In this document: piece by piece, positions 14,421-28,100 of the stretch | How the letters are laid out: the number at the start of each line of letters is the position of its first letter | Position numbering within the stretch: position 1 is the stretch's first letter | Assembly (NCBI GenBank): GCA_019843655.1 | Contig: JACDQD010000011.1 | Span: 12,876,604-12,940,603 of the forward strand | Direction of reading: 5' to 3' | Origin: Lethocerus indicus | Lineage: Eukaryota > Arthropoda > Insecta > Hemiptera > Belostomatidae | Length of the DNA stretch: 64,000 nt | Translations under genes and position numbers: made by a program | Notes under the pieces: model-generated | Told to the model about the DNA's origin: nothing | Database searches by the model: none | The model's input: only the letters and a program-made list of their open reading frames with translations

Positions 14421-14651
14421 GGGGCCGGGGAGAGAACACGCGAGCCCGAATGATACGGGGGGTTGCCCCGGTTGATTTACGCCGAGGCGGCCGACCGAAA
14501 GAACTCCCGTTTACAAACCGGCGGCGGTTGAGCACGTTCGCGCTACGAGGGGTCCGACCGATGGCCGTTCTTTTACCTGAAGTCGCCAGTGTAAAAGAAG
14601 CCGGGGCGGAAAACATGCCGAGTGGCCCGAGTGGAAGAAGAACAAGAAGGA

Positions 14652-14800
14652 GGTGTTATAATTGGTGTGTTTAGGGGGGCGGGGTCCGGCCGGTGTAATG
14701 AAGTCATGTTGCATGGTCCAGTGCAGTTGTAAGACCTCCCCCACCAGGGCTGATTACAGGCCGGCCTTATCTCCTCCTTATTAACCCCACTTTACTACCC
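14652..14800. repeat. Duplicated segment, copy 2
   Basis: Second copy of the segment at 14087-14205, about 560 bp downstream in the same orientation. It shares the 20-nt GCATGGTCCAGTGCAGTTGT block and flanking blocks. It is more GC-rich between blocks and carries an extra stretch before the CCTTATCT block. Confidence 0.8.
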
Positions 14801-17800
14801 CTATAAACTCCCGGCACCCCCAGTACGTGTATACGCGTCGCTCTCCTGTTGCTGGCCGGTTATATCGTCGCCAGGAATTTTTCTTCATTTCCACTGTTTC
14901 CCCTCCCACCACCCCTCATTCTTCCGTGCCTCTTTTCCATCTTTACGGCCGATTCTCGTGCCCGCCCCCGTTTTCGTGATCCGGCGCCGAGAGCTCTCGA
15001 CGGCCGCCCCCGCACCCACCCTCACGAGAGATAACGAAATAGGAATAAATATGTCCGCATCTAAATTGGATTTTACAGGAATTAACTCCCCGTACCGGTA
15101 GGAAAAAAATAAAAGAGAGAGAAAGGAGAAAAAGAGAAAAGAAATTCGAGCCCGACGACGGGTCGACACGATTTCGAGGGGCTCTGCGTCTACTTCCGAG
15201 GCGTCGACTGCGAAAACTGTGGAGAGACACGAATTTTTTCGTTTGCGACGGATAACCGAGTTATACAAGACCAGAAACTAACAGCAATAGCATTAAAAGC
15301 TCAAACTTATAGTCTGGTAAGACAAAAGAAAAATAAACGACATAAAAATCGAAACAGAATTTGTTCTGTTTCCAGATTTAGTAGTAAAAAAATAATTACA
15401 GTTGTCATCTATTATTGTTCCTACTTTTCATACGTAAAATAACCCTGGATAATTTGCAATCACATCTTGCCTAATTGACTGTGTTAATTACAGTCTCCGT
15501 GTTGTGACAAACCCCGTAAACAACGAGTAATATTGATGAGGGTCGTTAATTAAATACAAATAAATTAATTGAACGTAAATTAAATTCTATTCACGCCACA
15601 ATATATAATATAAACAATCTGTAGTAATCAACGTATCCCTGTTTTATTTGGTGCATTCAGAATTGGACGACTTTTATAACTACAAACGCGAACGGCTTTC
15701 GCGGAGACGCCCCATAAGGAGCAAATTGGATTCAATGGGGTTCTAACGGAACTTAAAAGAGAAATAATTGATTGCGCACAGTCAGGCCTATTATATAAAC
15801 TCGTTTTCAACTCCCTTTTATCGCCCGTCGGGCCTCTACAATAATGTAAACGAAATATGATTTTTCCGAGTACAAAATTTCCAATCCAAAATTTCGATCC
15901 CCGAAGATCCCGCGGCACGCCCGGTAACGAACGATGAGTAATAATTTCCAAATTATCCGAAACCCCCGTTCGATTTCGGGATAAGAAAGCAGTGTTTTTT
16001 GTACCTGCCTATCGACAGAGAGTCACTACGTCTCGACATCAAATATGAACGGGCCGCGAATGGATTACCGGTGTGACTCGAGAAGCGGAAGGGAATTTCG
16101 TATTATGCGGCGTGACATATTCATGAGGCACGAGAGAAGTCAAAAAACCGGTACGAAAATCACTGGATATTTCGTTTACATCGCCCTAAAGAAAAACTCA
16201 TCCGTAGTGAATGACGGTAAGACGGGAAATTTTAGACAGTTTGATATCTTTTAAGAGAAAATTATAATGTTATAAGGAAACATGTTGCATTTATTGTTGA
16301 AGATTCCCCAAATAAGGCGCGGATGCTTTAATACCTGGTGCAACTGATGGGATTCATAAATTTATGTAAATAATTAAGAGGTAGAATATCTCTTCCACCA
16401 TTGGAATATATGCTTACGGTTTTACTAACAGCATGAGAAAGATCTTAAATATTATTCGGTACATTTTCTCCTTGAAATTTATACTAAAAAAAAACTGTAC
16501 ATTAACTTAATTTAATTCTGCCAGTTTCATACCTGCGCTATGCTTCTTGAAAATACGATAGCTGCAGTGATAGCGGTCGTGTAAATTGGTTTGGAATAAG
16601 TAATTCGACTGGAAACCATTCTAGGTTTTTCTGTATTCAATTTACACACACTCTCTCTCCCTGTTTCTGGAGTCCCTTTCTTATTTTTCCACGGTCGATT
16701 CCGATTGGTGGAAGCGTCACGAAGACTGGGGGGAGCGCGGCGGTGCGTAATGCCACAACCGCCATTACCCTAATTACCCGCATTCGCCTTTTGAGATATG
16801 ATGCTCCACACCACCGTGATACTGCTGCCCAGGGCCGAGAAACCCGGTTCGACACGGAACGGTCCCCTGTCCAATGGGAACGGAACAGGCGTACGCTGAA
16901 CTGGGCGCGCGGAATTCCCACTTTTTATATTTGTTCCGAAGCCCGCGGACGGCAACCACGGCCATATATATTTCATCGCGTGTTTAAATAATATGGTGCC
17001 CCATTCCAAGATGTTGCCCCACGGAGAAGATCCGATCTACCATTTTATGACAGTTATCTACAGTTTTACAGGATAAAAGACAATGTTGGACAAAGGTTTG
17101 GTTGGATTTTTTTAAGGATGTAGGATTTGGAAATAGGAGGTACATCGTGTGTCTCTATTCCTTCCAAATATATAGGTAAAGAGAAGTTTATTTACTAATT
17201 TAAAAACCTGGCCAATTGTCTATTGCAAAGGGATGGAGTACTCTAAAATTCTCAAAATGATTGATATTGGCGATCCCACTGGATAATGTGGCAGCAATTA
17301 CCTAAAAATTACAATTTTAATTGCCAATTGTCAAAAGGCACACACGTTTGTGACGGAATATTTTAATAAATACGAAGGTGCCATTTGACAATATTTAATT
17401 CGGCTAGTAGGCCGTAAATCCGGTGATAAATTGTGTCTAATCAAAACCAAAATTTGACGTAAATTAAGTGGAGAATTTGCGAAACCGTAAATACGGACCC
17501 GTTTATTTCACGAAATACTTTCCACATTCTTAAATCCTATTTGCTGTATAATACATTAGAAACATTCGTAGTGTTACTATCCACGACGACAGTAAAGATA
17601 AAAAAAAATCGCGTTTCTTGAAGAACGTAACTTGCAACTTTATTTATGTCTCATAACATACGTCCGAGCACGTTCCACGTATACAACCGGGAGAGATAAC
17701 CGTAAAGTGCAACTTGTAATCAAGTTGTTGGCGGACAAATACGCGGCGGAGAAATCAAAACCCGTGTGTGCGTATGTCACCGGCTCTTAACCAGTATTTT

Positions 17801-20800
17801 CCAGGCGCCCACTTCGAGCGCAGGCGAGCTTGTGACACCGCCATATCTCCAGTTTTTAATCGGCCCCAAAAACGGCGGTCGCAGAACGGATTACTTTGTG
17901 CAAGCGGAATGGCGAAAAGTGTCCCGAGGATTGAAGTGGTGTCGGCCCCGAGTATAGAAAATCTTACTTGAATAACAATATAATTGTGGCGGTTAGGGTT
18001 ATCGTCCGAAAATGTTTAAAAAGGACAGCATTTTATTCTAGTACCACTTTCTAAAACCGCTCGGAAATCAGGAAATTGCATTGTAAACACGAAGGCGTAA
18101 TTTTAAGGTTTAAGTGAACTGTGGGAGTGCGATATAATTATTCCGTAACGTTTTATTACCCCCCCCCCTCTGATTATGCCAACCCAAGTCACGGACTAAC
18201 CGGCTTCAAGAAGCGCGGACATAATTTTCACCGCACCGAGCCATTTAATGTTTTAAGAGATTAATAAATAATCGTAAAATTATTATCTGTGTAATTGGCC
18301 ACGGTTTATTATCCCGTTCGCATGCGGCGCGAACAGACAGACAACCGACGTCGTTTCCCCGGCCGCGGTCGTCTCGGACTATTTTTTCATAATTGATTCA
18401 AACGAGTTTGTTTCTCGGAAAAATGCAACGACTCGTTAGCGGCGTCGGGGTCGTAAAACGGTGAGGAGTGGGGGGGGGGGTGGCGGATGACTCGAAACAA
18501 ATTACGTTATCGAAAGCCTGAATAATTCGTAGCGACACCAGGGGGTTTGAATACCCCCCGCCCGACCCGAGCGATCGGACAATGCGACAATGGTGGCGAC
18601 CAGCGGACTGTAAAATCTGACACTTTATTCTTTTGAATTAAATATATCGTCGGGCCCGGTCGACAGCCGCCACAGACACAATGAAACGTACGCATCACTT
18701 CACACCATATACCTGGCGGTAACGTGACAGCCGTCTGTCGGGTTGCCATGGCTACCCCCACTAACCCCCTCACCCCCAAGCGTTAACAGGCTCTAATTAT
18801 TCCCCGGGCTAATAGTTCAGTATAACCAGACGCCTCTACGACTAGTTGCACAGGGAAATTGCAACGGAAATGCGCTGTCTTCGACCGATAAATCAGGGCT
18901 GGAATAACGTGAAATTGAATGTTGTGAAAAATCAGATTTCCCGAGCGAACACGGCGAAAAATTGATATCGCAAAATAAATAATATGAAGAATCAACTCCG
19001 GTCCGGTTTACCTTCAACAGTTTTTTCAAGATTCCAACCAAAATATTATTTTCCGATTTTGTACGACGGGCGGAAAAGAGAGCTAAATTCAACAGATTAT
19101 TAATGTACAATGCCCTGAAAATCGAAATTAACGATAGCAATACTACAGGACCGAAAAGGTATTCTCTCGGAACGGTATTAATTTCAAGTCGTGGCTGTGC
19201 TCCAGTTTGGAGATACCTCTAGGTATTCGACCGTGTAGCTCCCCGGAGGGGGCCGTAAGTGAATAATGGTAGATTGGAGGCACCATTTAATCAAATGCGT
19301 TTAAAGGGAGTAATTTTTTTTCATTCCCCCCTCCCCCTTGTAACATATGGCTGATGATAGAAGTCGGAGAAAACGCCGGTACGGAAAAAATCTAACTATG
19401 AGATATGATTACCTTTTCATCACTAACATACACGGTCGACTGAGCGGCGAACCTGTTTTTCTTCGGGCTCATATCGTGCAGCAAAACATGCCCTGATTAG
19501 GTGAACGAATATATAGTTATATACAAACCGTCGCGGAAGTTGGTTATCTAGTGCAGTTCACACACAAATATATATCTGAATTAACTAATATTTTCCAGTA
19601 AGGGAGTAGAAATAAAATAATGGGGTACAAATAGGTACCTGAATTTATAATATAATAATTATAATTTATAATATAATTACAATCAAACTTAATAACAAAT
19701 AAGACTATTCCAAACCCTCGCGGACCACAAAAACAGATAAACAATCCTCCCATGTTGAACTGAGTTGTACTTACAATCTTGTAAAAGCTCTATAATTCGA
19801 ATTTAGCTCATAAATGTATACAGCTGGAGGTCTCTCGGAAATCCGGAAAAACAAGCTCGGGGTACATTAAAATCGGCCCAGTGATCAATTTGTCAATATC
19901 AAAATTCCTGAGAGCAGAGAGCCCATTTTAATTCCCTCACCAGGCCGGCAACTTTGGCAGAAGGGCGAAAAATAGCGAAAAATACAAACTTTTGTGCCGA
20001 AGTTTCAGTTTTGTTGGTGAAAGAGAGAGAGAGAGAGAGAGCAAGAGGGAGGGAGGAGGGAGCAATTTATGCCGACGCGGAGGGACAAATGGCAGCCAAC
20101 TTGAGCCGGCCTTAATGGCCACCGCCTCATGACCCCAAGTTAAGTTATGCCGCCCGAATTCACCCGGATATCGATCTTTCTCAATTATTCGGCGTGTTAA
20201 GAAACGCCCACTGTGTCCACTTCCGGTTGGATAGAACCGTTGTACTGCCCGTAAAACGGCCTCCTAAATAAATCATTTCCAGCCCCAAATAATGGATCCT
20301 CTTCCAAATAGGGACGCGGTTTTGGTCTCAGCCAATCCTATTACTCGAAAGGATTACTCGAAAGGATTTATTTTTGTTTACAGTAATGTCTGAAAATTCG
20401 AAATACATTATTTTTCAGACTTAATTTTCCGCAGTTTTATTTTGGTGAGTATATTGTTGCCGCCATAGCAACCGAAAACAGGGTTTACACGGCGGGGCGG
20501 CGAAGGTGAATCACCCAAGAGTTGTTCCGTAGCAACGAACAAGCGCGATCAACCCCAAACAACAAACAACGCGGTAACGGGAGCTCTGTACGGACTGTCC
20601 ATTTGTAAACGTAACCCGCCCAGTCCGAGTCCGATTGCTTTTGTCCCAGCGCGTTCCGACCCCAGTGTACATATTAGACGAATCCCCATTCAAATCTAAC
20701 ACTAATACTAACACTAACTGGTTTCTATATTGTCTGTGGAGAGGAATGCTAGGCGATACATGAATAATTGAATTTTAAGAGAATATGTTTCGCAAATATG

Positions 20801-21177
20801 AAATGTTGACAAATTGCAGTAGCATCAGTTAATTTCGTATCTCACGAGTCGTTCAACCGCAATTTTAATCGCGAAAAAGTGCCGCCCTCGATTCGCTATC
20901 ATGCGAGACGTTAAAGAAATGTTTGAGAAAAGGAGGACTGGGGGGTGGGGGGCGACTAAAATCCCTATCTACCAATTAATAATATATAATTCCATGCAAT
21001 AATTCGTGGCAATAAATCATTTCTTAATTGACCGTTGACAAGATAATTTCGCGCCGTTTATAAACAATCCCTTGTTAATGCAAGTTTGTTTTAATTACAG
21101 TCTCCGGAGTTACGTCCCGAAATTGTCGAGCCCGAGACAAGAACTTACGGCCGTTAAACGCAGGCAATAAACCCCCC
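14801..21177. other. No gene seen; non-coding DNA
   Basis: No gene is supported over more than 6 kb. Visible items are a purine-rich tract near 15100-15145, poly-G or poly-C runs near 18160 and 18470, a GA microsatellite at 20022-20041, and a 13-bp tandem repeat (unit close to GGATTACTCGAAA, just over two copies) at about 20338-20369. No member of the main dispersed families was found. Confidence 0.55.
20022..20041 (+). repeat. (GA)n microsatellite
   Basis: Pure GA dinucleotide run of about 20 nt within a longer purine-rich stretch that continues to about 20062. Confidence 0.9.
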
Positions 21178-21214
21178 CCCCCCACCAGTACCCCCAGCAA
21201 CACCCGGTGGGGGG
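21178..21214. other. GC hairpin
   Basis: CCCCCCACC at 21178-21186 is the exact reverse complement of GGTGGGGGG at 21206-21214, separated by a 19-nt loop. The arms include parts of a poly-C and a poly-G run. The function is unknown. Confidence 0.8.
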
Positions 21215-21636
21215 AGTTATTAAATAATTATATTTTGAAGTGTTCACATTGGGATGTTTGCAATAAATGAACCGTTTAGGGGCCAATTAGTCGAGTTAAT
21301 TGACGGAATCGGACACTTCGCTTCGGAGATGAGAGCGGAAAAAATGTCCCAATTCGTCGAAAACAATTTCGAAACAATTTCCAAGGTTTATTTTGCCTCG
21401 GAAAAATTATGGGGGAATAATGTTACAGACAATGCCCCCGGTCTACGAACCGGAATCATATCGCGACTGAAAAGAGCACACGACCGAGGTATATATACCA
21501 AATGGACTATCTATTTGTCGCTACCAAGTTCCAAGAAAACCCATTATCGCCGGCATAAATTGTTACGCCGGGCGCATTTCAAGTGTATTATTCAAGTTTG
21601 TAATCACAATGGACTTACTGCTAGCGGAGTGTTTTT

Positions 21637-21686
21637 CCCATTCGGCCGGCCCGTATATAAATCGTGTTACTCACCTGAAACAAAAG
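21637..21686 (-). repeat. Ratchet-like repeat, copy 1
   Basis: On the minus strand a branchpoint-like CTAAT is followed by a pyrimidine-rich tract ending TTTTGTTTCAG and immediately by GTGAGT (junction between 21675 and 21674). The plus strand contains TTACTCACCTGAAACAAAA. Sequence left of the junction, including GTATATAAATCGTG, resembles the copy at 60.17 kb, so this is a repeat family and not an isolated chance match. A fused acceptor and donor is the consensus form of a recursive-splicing ratchet point. Use in splicing is not shown. Confidence 0.6.
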
Positions 21687-22027
21687 ATAAATAAAGAACG
21701 TCATTAGAATGTAAAAAAAAGAAATAAGATAAGAATAATTAATACAAAGGACCGTGGGGAGGTATAAGAATTAAATCAAAAATGTTCGGAATGTCTTACT
21801 TTTCTCAAACTTCCCTTGTTGAGTATAACGTAATCATTATATTTGTAAAATGGTACACAAGAAATAAGTTATAAAACTATAACCTAATTCTTATTTCAAA
21901 CATTTTCATTCTTATAGTTCATTCGATTTCGTCATCTTCTGTAACTTTTATTGTCAGCAGCATGGTCAGTCGCTTGTAAATATTGGTTGTAGGTGGAGTA
22001 TCCTGTTTGAAGTTTTACTGTTGAACA

Positions 22028-22175
22028 TAGCGAAAGACCAAACCAGTAGAACATTAGTGACAGTGCAGGAAGCAACTATCAATGTGCCCAAGAGTCTGAC
22101 AAAATGTTAACTGAAAGTGGCGAACAGCCGAAACCGCTTTAGCAAAAGGCCGAACAGGCGAGAGTAGACAGAAGC
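22028..22175 (+). repeat. Hammerhead-like repeat, tandem partial pair
   Basis: The downstream unit (22111-22175) reads CTGAAAG, T, GGC-GAACA-GCC, GAAACCGCTT, then TAGCAAAAGGCC and a GCGAGAGTAGAC tail. The core box is changed at two positions compared with CTGAAGA, and GGTC has become GCTT, so the catalytic core is broken if this was a ribozyme. An upstream fragment at 22028-22049, TAGCGAAAGACCAAACCAGTAG, matches the tail of the same unit. The two tails are offset by 112 bp, suggesting a decayed tandem array. Confidence 0.65.
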
Positions 22176-25100
22176 TCGAAAGTGCTATAATTTTGGAATA
22201 TTATCGTAATTTTGTGCCATTATGCTATAATTACGCCAATTTATATTGTACATTAAAAGTAGTAATGTCATTCATCATAGCAACCATTCATTATACAATA
22301 CCGCCTTGCAATTACCAATGAATGCTAGAGCTGGTTACCTATTACGAAAACATTTCGACGTCATTCGTAGGAATGTAAATTTTTTTCTCTAATCATTAAC
22401 GGGCTAAGCATATCATCTTCATTAAGACAGAAACGAACACAATAATCAGTCTGAATGAGCCTGAAAAGATGACAAATGATTTATTCTGATGTCATAAAAC
22501 TGAGGGCCTGAAAACTCAATAAATTTACCTCATAAATTCAATCTAATACGAATAGACAAATTCGATTACGGGAAAAACAAGATGACGACTAAATGTCAGT
22601 GTTTAAAGGCGATCGATCAAAACCGAAACGTTAATTACACACAGATACCGATGAAATTTAACACCTATTATAAAGTAAGTAAAACGTAATTTCAATAAAT
22701 GATTGATTTCAGTCAAAGCTTTATGGGCCTTTTTTTCAGACAGAGCGATAACATAGTGCGAGTACTGCCGAAGAGCAAACGATAATTGGACCATTTGATT
22801 ACCGGGCTTTTAAATTCCATCAAACAGAAACTCGATTTTTATTAGGGCATAGGGGCAATTTGGAACGATAAAAGTTTATTAAGTCATTACCAAGTGAGTT
22901 GTTGTCCTTTTTTCACGTGAGTTTAAGCCAATGCATACTACTACGATTTTTTTCACCCTCTTTTAAATGAAAGTTGTCTTTTCATCTATTTTGAAGTTTC
23001 AAGATCTTTGGTTCGTCTTGGCACAAAATTTATAAAAGTATCGTCGTATTCTACATGTAGAAGTTGACTTCGCTAATTTTACATTTAATAGGAAAAGAAA
23101 ATTCAAATACTCCATCCTCCCTTGTACATTTGTAAAGCAAAGAGCCTACAATGCGCGACTTCTGAAAGAACAGATTTATTCATAAAAGGAAACGGCACAA
23201 AGCGGAGTCCAAGATTTGTGTAGTTTGTTTTTTCTTAATTAAAACAAATAATGAATTTTGTGGATAACGTAGCTACTAATTGTATCTGTTTTAACGAACA
23301 GTACAACTGGGATAACCGCGCTGATCGTGATGTACCAATTGATCTGAATTATATCAGATTTCTTTAGGGTAAAAGTAATTGCAATGGCTAATTAACTCTA
23401 TGATAATGAAATAATAGTAGGGCCATCCGCTGAAATTGCGAAAACAGACTTTGTCATTCCAAGGTGCGGTCGGGGTCAGATTGGGTAAACGAGTGCATAG
23501 CATGTACGCTTACAGTGCCTCAAAAATTAGTTGTCGTATTGACGTATAGCATAGCCATTCCATTCCTATAAGTACTGTTTACGAGGTTGTAAAAATGAAA
23601 CAGGTCTCGGGTACGTCACGCTTGGTTTTATCTGACGACGCAATTCAATTAATTCAGTATAGCGGATCACAATGTTTGCCATTTGACTATAGAAGCAAAA
23701 TAACAGCCTTCTAAGTGTTACTGCGTCTAACGATAGGTATGACACACATTGGGCCTGCCTTATCGGCCGCATAAATACTGAGACGTCACAACGGATGATG
23801 ACCCGTCATCGCCGAGTCACGAGCGATATCATTTTGACTAACCCGTGCCCGAGAACTGTGGAGGGGTGTGGGGGGTATTCGTTTACCTTCGCGATATTGA
23901 CGCTTTACGCAGCTGATAAGGCCGCCGAAGCAGCCGATATGGATGTACGTACGCTGGATGTACTAACGGAATAAGTATGAGCTCAGTGAATGCCACGCGA
24001 AGAGACGAGCTAAAGAGTTTTTGGATTAAAATATAATTATTTTAAGCGATACTCTAAGCTTTTTAGCTCCATCAGAGCCATTACATTACGTCAATGCACT
24101 TCAACGTCCTGCTTAAGAAGGGAAGTTTTTTCTTTTTATAGTTCATCCTTTCATCTAGTCGGCATGTCTGAATGTCTCCTCTCAATACAGCCTGGCGACA
24201 GGTTCTTTAACCTTCCGAACTAATTTATCTTCATCATAGTGGTCTCATTCTTGCCTTTCGTTTCACTCTGCGAATGTTCGTTAAGGACATTTTTCCCCGT
24301 TTCCCAGCAATGCACCCAATCCAATTTTCCCCCCGACCGATTATGCGAAAATGAAAAACACCAATCGGACGATTACAACTGTCCGAAAATTGGTTTTCCT
24401 GAAAACTGCCGGACGACGGTCGATTGAAGAAAGACCGACCCCTCCCCCACTTCATCCCGCCCCCAGGACTAATGACCGTTCGGCGGCCGCCCCATGAATG
24501 GCAAGTGCCGCCCCTCAAATCTACTTAGGGCCCAGACGACTCTCACAATGAATAATTAGCGGGGCCTCCGCTGTCTGAGTCACTCCCTCTATCCCACAAC
24601 AACCCTTTCCCTTCCGCCCTCCCGCTAACGGCGTTTTCCCCGTCGGACGGACAGCTGCGTGTTCGAATGACGTCCCAACGAAATTAACTTATTCCCAAAG
24701 GAGGTGGTGGTGGGAGGGGAAAGCGACTGAAGCCTGTGAAGGAAGGAAAGCGACCGACAATCGTTGAAACCTCCACAGACCCTGCACACGGCGCATGCAT
24801 AATCAATTTATAGACAACAGCCATATAGAATATATGAAGGCCATAGAATATTTTCAGCTTTAACTGTATCTTAATGTCCTATCTGCCGTTAAGCCAATCA
24901 AGATATCAAGCGAAAATTTCCTTTTTAAATTAAAACAAGCATTACAGGTGTGGTTCGTCTTATTTCACTATACCGTGATTCTAATTATATGAGACCAACG
25001 CTGACGGTGATCGCATAATTCATATTTATATTTCTATTCAATTATTTTAAGACGCCATAATACTGTAATTGACGCCGCTCAATGCGTATTTTATATATTT

Positions 25101-28100
25101 TTTATATTCACTATTTAGATTCCTGGGTAAGAAAACAATAATGAAAGGGGCCCTCAAGTTTAAATCACTGAGACTCTTATCTGAAGCTCACCCGAAAATG
25201 TATTCAAAAACAAAACCTTTTGCCGCCGCCTTTATGACTCGGCACAACTCCCCGTGAGCCTTTACAGGGAGGCGAACTTCAGGAGATAAGCTCCAGTGGG
25301 CGCGCTTAAGGGGGGGGGGGTGGAGAGAGAGAAACCAAGCGCTAAGCCCGAGCTGAACAGAGTTCAATTACGGGCAGAATGCTCGGCTACACTTCAATAC
25401 AATGTAAATACGCTTCACAGTTCGCATAATCTTTTCAGATACTGAACAATTGCAATTATGCAGCATTAAAGACACCATCGCGGTCAAAAACCAAGGTAAT
25501 CGCAATTGAAATAATCGCATTACCTTTAATTGTAATTGAATTACAATTACAGTCCCCAGATTTTGGTGGGGTACTTAATATCGTGACATGATGGAGGACT
25601 GTCGATCAAGAATCCAGACGCAGAAACTAGACCCGATATTCAGGGACATATAGTTTTATTAACATCCACTGCATACGGACGGATTCGAATCGTTGTCCCG
25701 TAGACATGGAATACACATGATTTCCATTTAATTCACGTTAACCCAAACATTTTCGAAAAAAAATTCATACGTTGTCTATTCATAGAGAGCTGTCGATCCT
25801 CTCTATGTTACTGACAGCTAGGCCAAGAAGTAGGGGCCCCAGTACTAAGGTAGGCCCGGGGGCGGCGTAGCGGGCCCTCTAATCTCGAGCTACGGCATAA
25901 TTAATAACGTAATGGGTGCTGGGAGGGGGTGCTAGGGATCACCCGACAATTAAACAGGCCGACGGGGAGAAACGTGAACACTAAATAACGCACAATTCAT
26001 AATCCCAAACAGAATTGCAGTCTACTACCAGACTTCATCCACGGCGTATTTAAACGCACAGAGATTTTGTACTTAAGCCCGGCCCATTATACTAGAAATA
26101 AACTGGATTGGAATTGGTAACTACTAATAGTCACAAAATTAAATCATTTCAGTAAGAGAAACAACACAATTTTAAAAATTAAGCGTCAACAAATTAGAAA
26201 GTATAGACTCTATATAAATGTAAATATAAATTACTTATAAAAGCAATGCAGAAATATTCTCATTAGTGGAAATCAGAAAGAGAGGTGTCAAATTAAAGTT
26301 TGGCCCCGGGTACAAAATGCTATCTAAACTTCGGTATATTTCTAATTAGCGCGTCCGCATATTTCCAGTCTGACCTGGCAAATAGATCCAACTTTCCAAC
26401 GGGCTTCCAAGAAACACTATTCTAGCGCAAATCACCTTTACAAATAAGCACAATTAGGCGGCATTAGGACAGTCCCCTTTTAGAGCAGGAAACCAAAGTA
26501 AAACGGGGGAAGGTCCATATTTTCGGTTTCAAATTGGATCCGCTGGAACCGCCATTAACACGAACCATTAGGTTTTCACAGCCCACTCAGACCGTTCACC
26601 TTGCCGAGAGAGGAGGTCTCTCTGGCAGACTTTCATGGCGCTGCCATTATCACTGCCCTAATCAAACCGCCGACGACGAAGTTACAACGTTACCGAGTTT
26701 AAAGTTGACTGATACGGAAAGCCAGGAGGCTAGTTTATAGTCAAAAGACGAATTATCAGGAGATGAAGTTAACAATCATTCATAAACGCGCCTCGTCACT
26801 TCATCAAATTGAATTTACAATTGAAACCGTTCAACACAAAAATAAAGCTAGGCTATTTCAATCTTCAACCGAATTCTTTATCGGTAGCCCACTTCATTAT
26901 ATTTGGCGAGAAGCCGAACATGCCGACTGTGACAGACAATCGCACCTAAATTTAAAACAGGAAATCTGGAATGCCGTTATCGGGCCCCGTCCCCTCTACC
27001 TGGATGGCTGGCGGGGGGCAGGGGCGACAGTCGTAAAACTCATTATTTCTAATTGCATTATAAATAATATCCCTGGACGTCTGAGAAAACGGATACCGTT
27101 ATGCATGTGGGCTAGGGGGCTTAGACGGACCCTAAACAGGAATTATCTCGACCATAGAGGAATCCGTTACAGGCTGTCTAACGGCGTCCCTGCTAATGTT
27201 GGGCTGAATTCCAATATACGACCGGTAATTGGTATCGAACAGGATGTTTAATAAGTTGATGGGTTTCACCGCTGTTCGGTTTTGCGTCCTGAGTAAAATA
27301 TAAATTTATTGGCCAATGAGATTTTCTATGCATTAAAAACTCGTCACCCCGACGTCTCAGTTGGAGAAATTCAAACTAATACTGATTCTTTTGATTTGGA
27401 CAATTTTAAACTAAAAATCAGTTCATAGATTTTTCTGCCATTATAATTTTATATAGATCCAAAATGATGTAATCGCTGGGCAATTATGCTAAGTTTGTAA
27501 TTCAAATGAAACAGACGATTTCCTTGACTTATGTTGGAGATACAGATGGTGAAATATTGCCGCACAGAATCGTTATTACCAAAGTGAAATTGAAAAACCG
27601 AGTTTTTTTGTAAAATGTTAAGTGAGCCGTAGAGTAAATTGAATTGCCTTGTATTCACTTCTCATTTAAACACATCAGATATTTTTAGACCACAGTGTAT
27701 TTATATATACATTATTATAATAGTTATTAGAAGATAATAAGCTTTTTAAAATATAAAACAGATTTCATCCATCCGAATGCTATCGATAGTATTACAGATG
27801 GCAACCGACCGCCCACGCGAATTAGCCGGCGAAGCCCAGCCATTATTCAACCGGCTAAAACCGCCATAAATAAAATAAATTCCCAGCAGCCGCGCGCTCC
27901 ATGTTGAGCAATGCAAAACAACAATGTGATTCGACTAATTGAAAAATATCGCGATACTGTTCATCGCCCGGATGAATCTCCTTTCGGCTTGTCCGCCGGC
28001 CGGTGTACAATGCAAGTCGTAATTTCGGCTCCTAATCAGACCCCAAGTTGTTGAACACGTGCTGAACCCTGACTTGAGATAATACACCGGCGAGTAATTA

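Noticed and set aside
21254..21694. 146-codon plus-strand open frame
   Set aside because: No domain is recognised, and its end runs into the ratchet-like repeat, which is not coding.
25680..25700. GGATTCGAATCG resembling a B-box
   Set aside because: The GATTCGAATC core is simply a palindrome, and there is no T-stem or A-box.
26763..27251. 162-codon plus-strand open frame with fairly balanced composition; a GGCGAGAAGCCGAAC string inside resembles part of the hammerhead-like unit
   Set aside because: No domain is recognised, and the motif resemblance lacks CTGAAGA, GAAACCGG and the tail.
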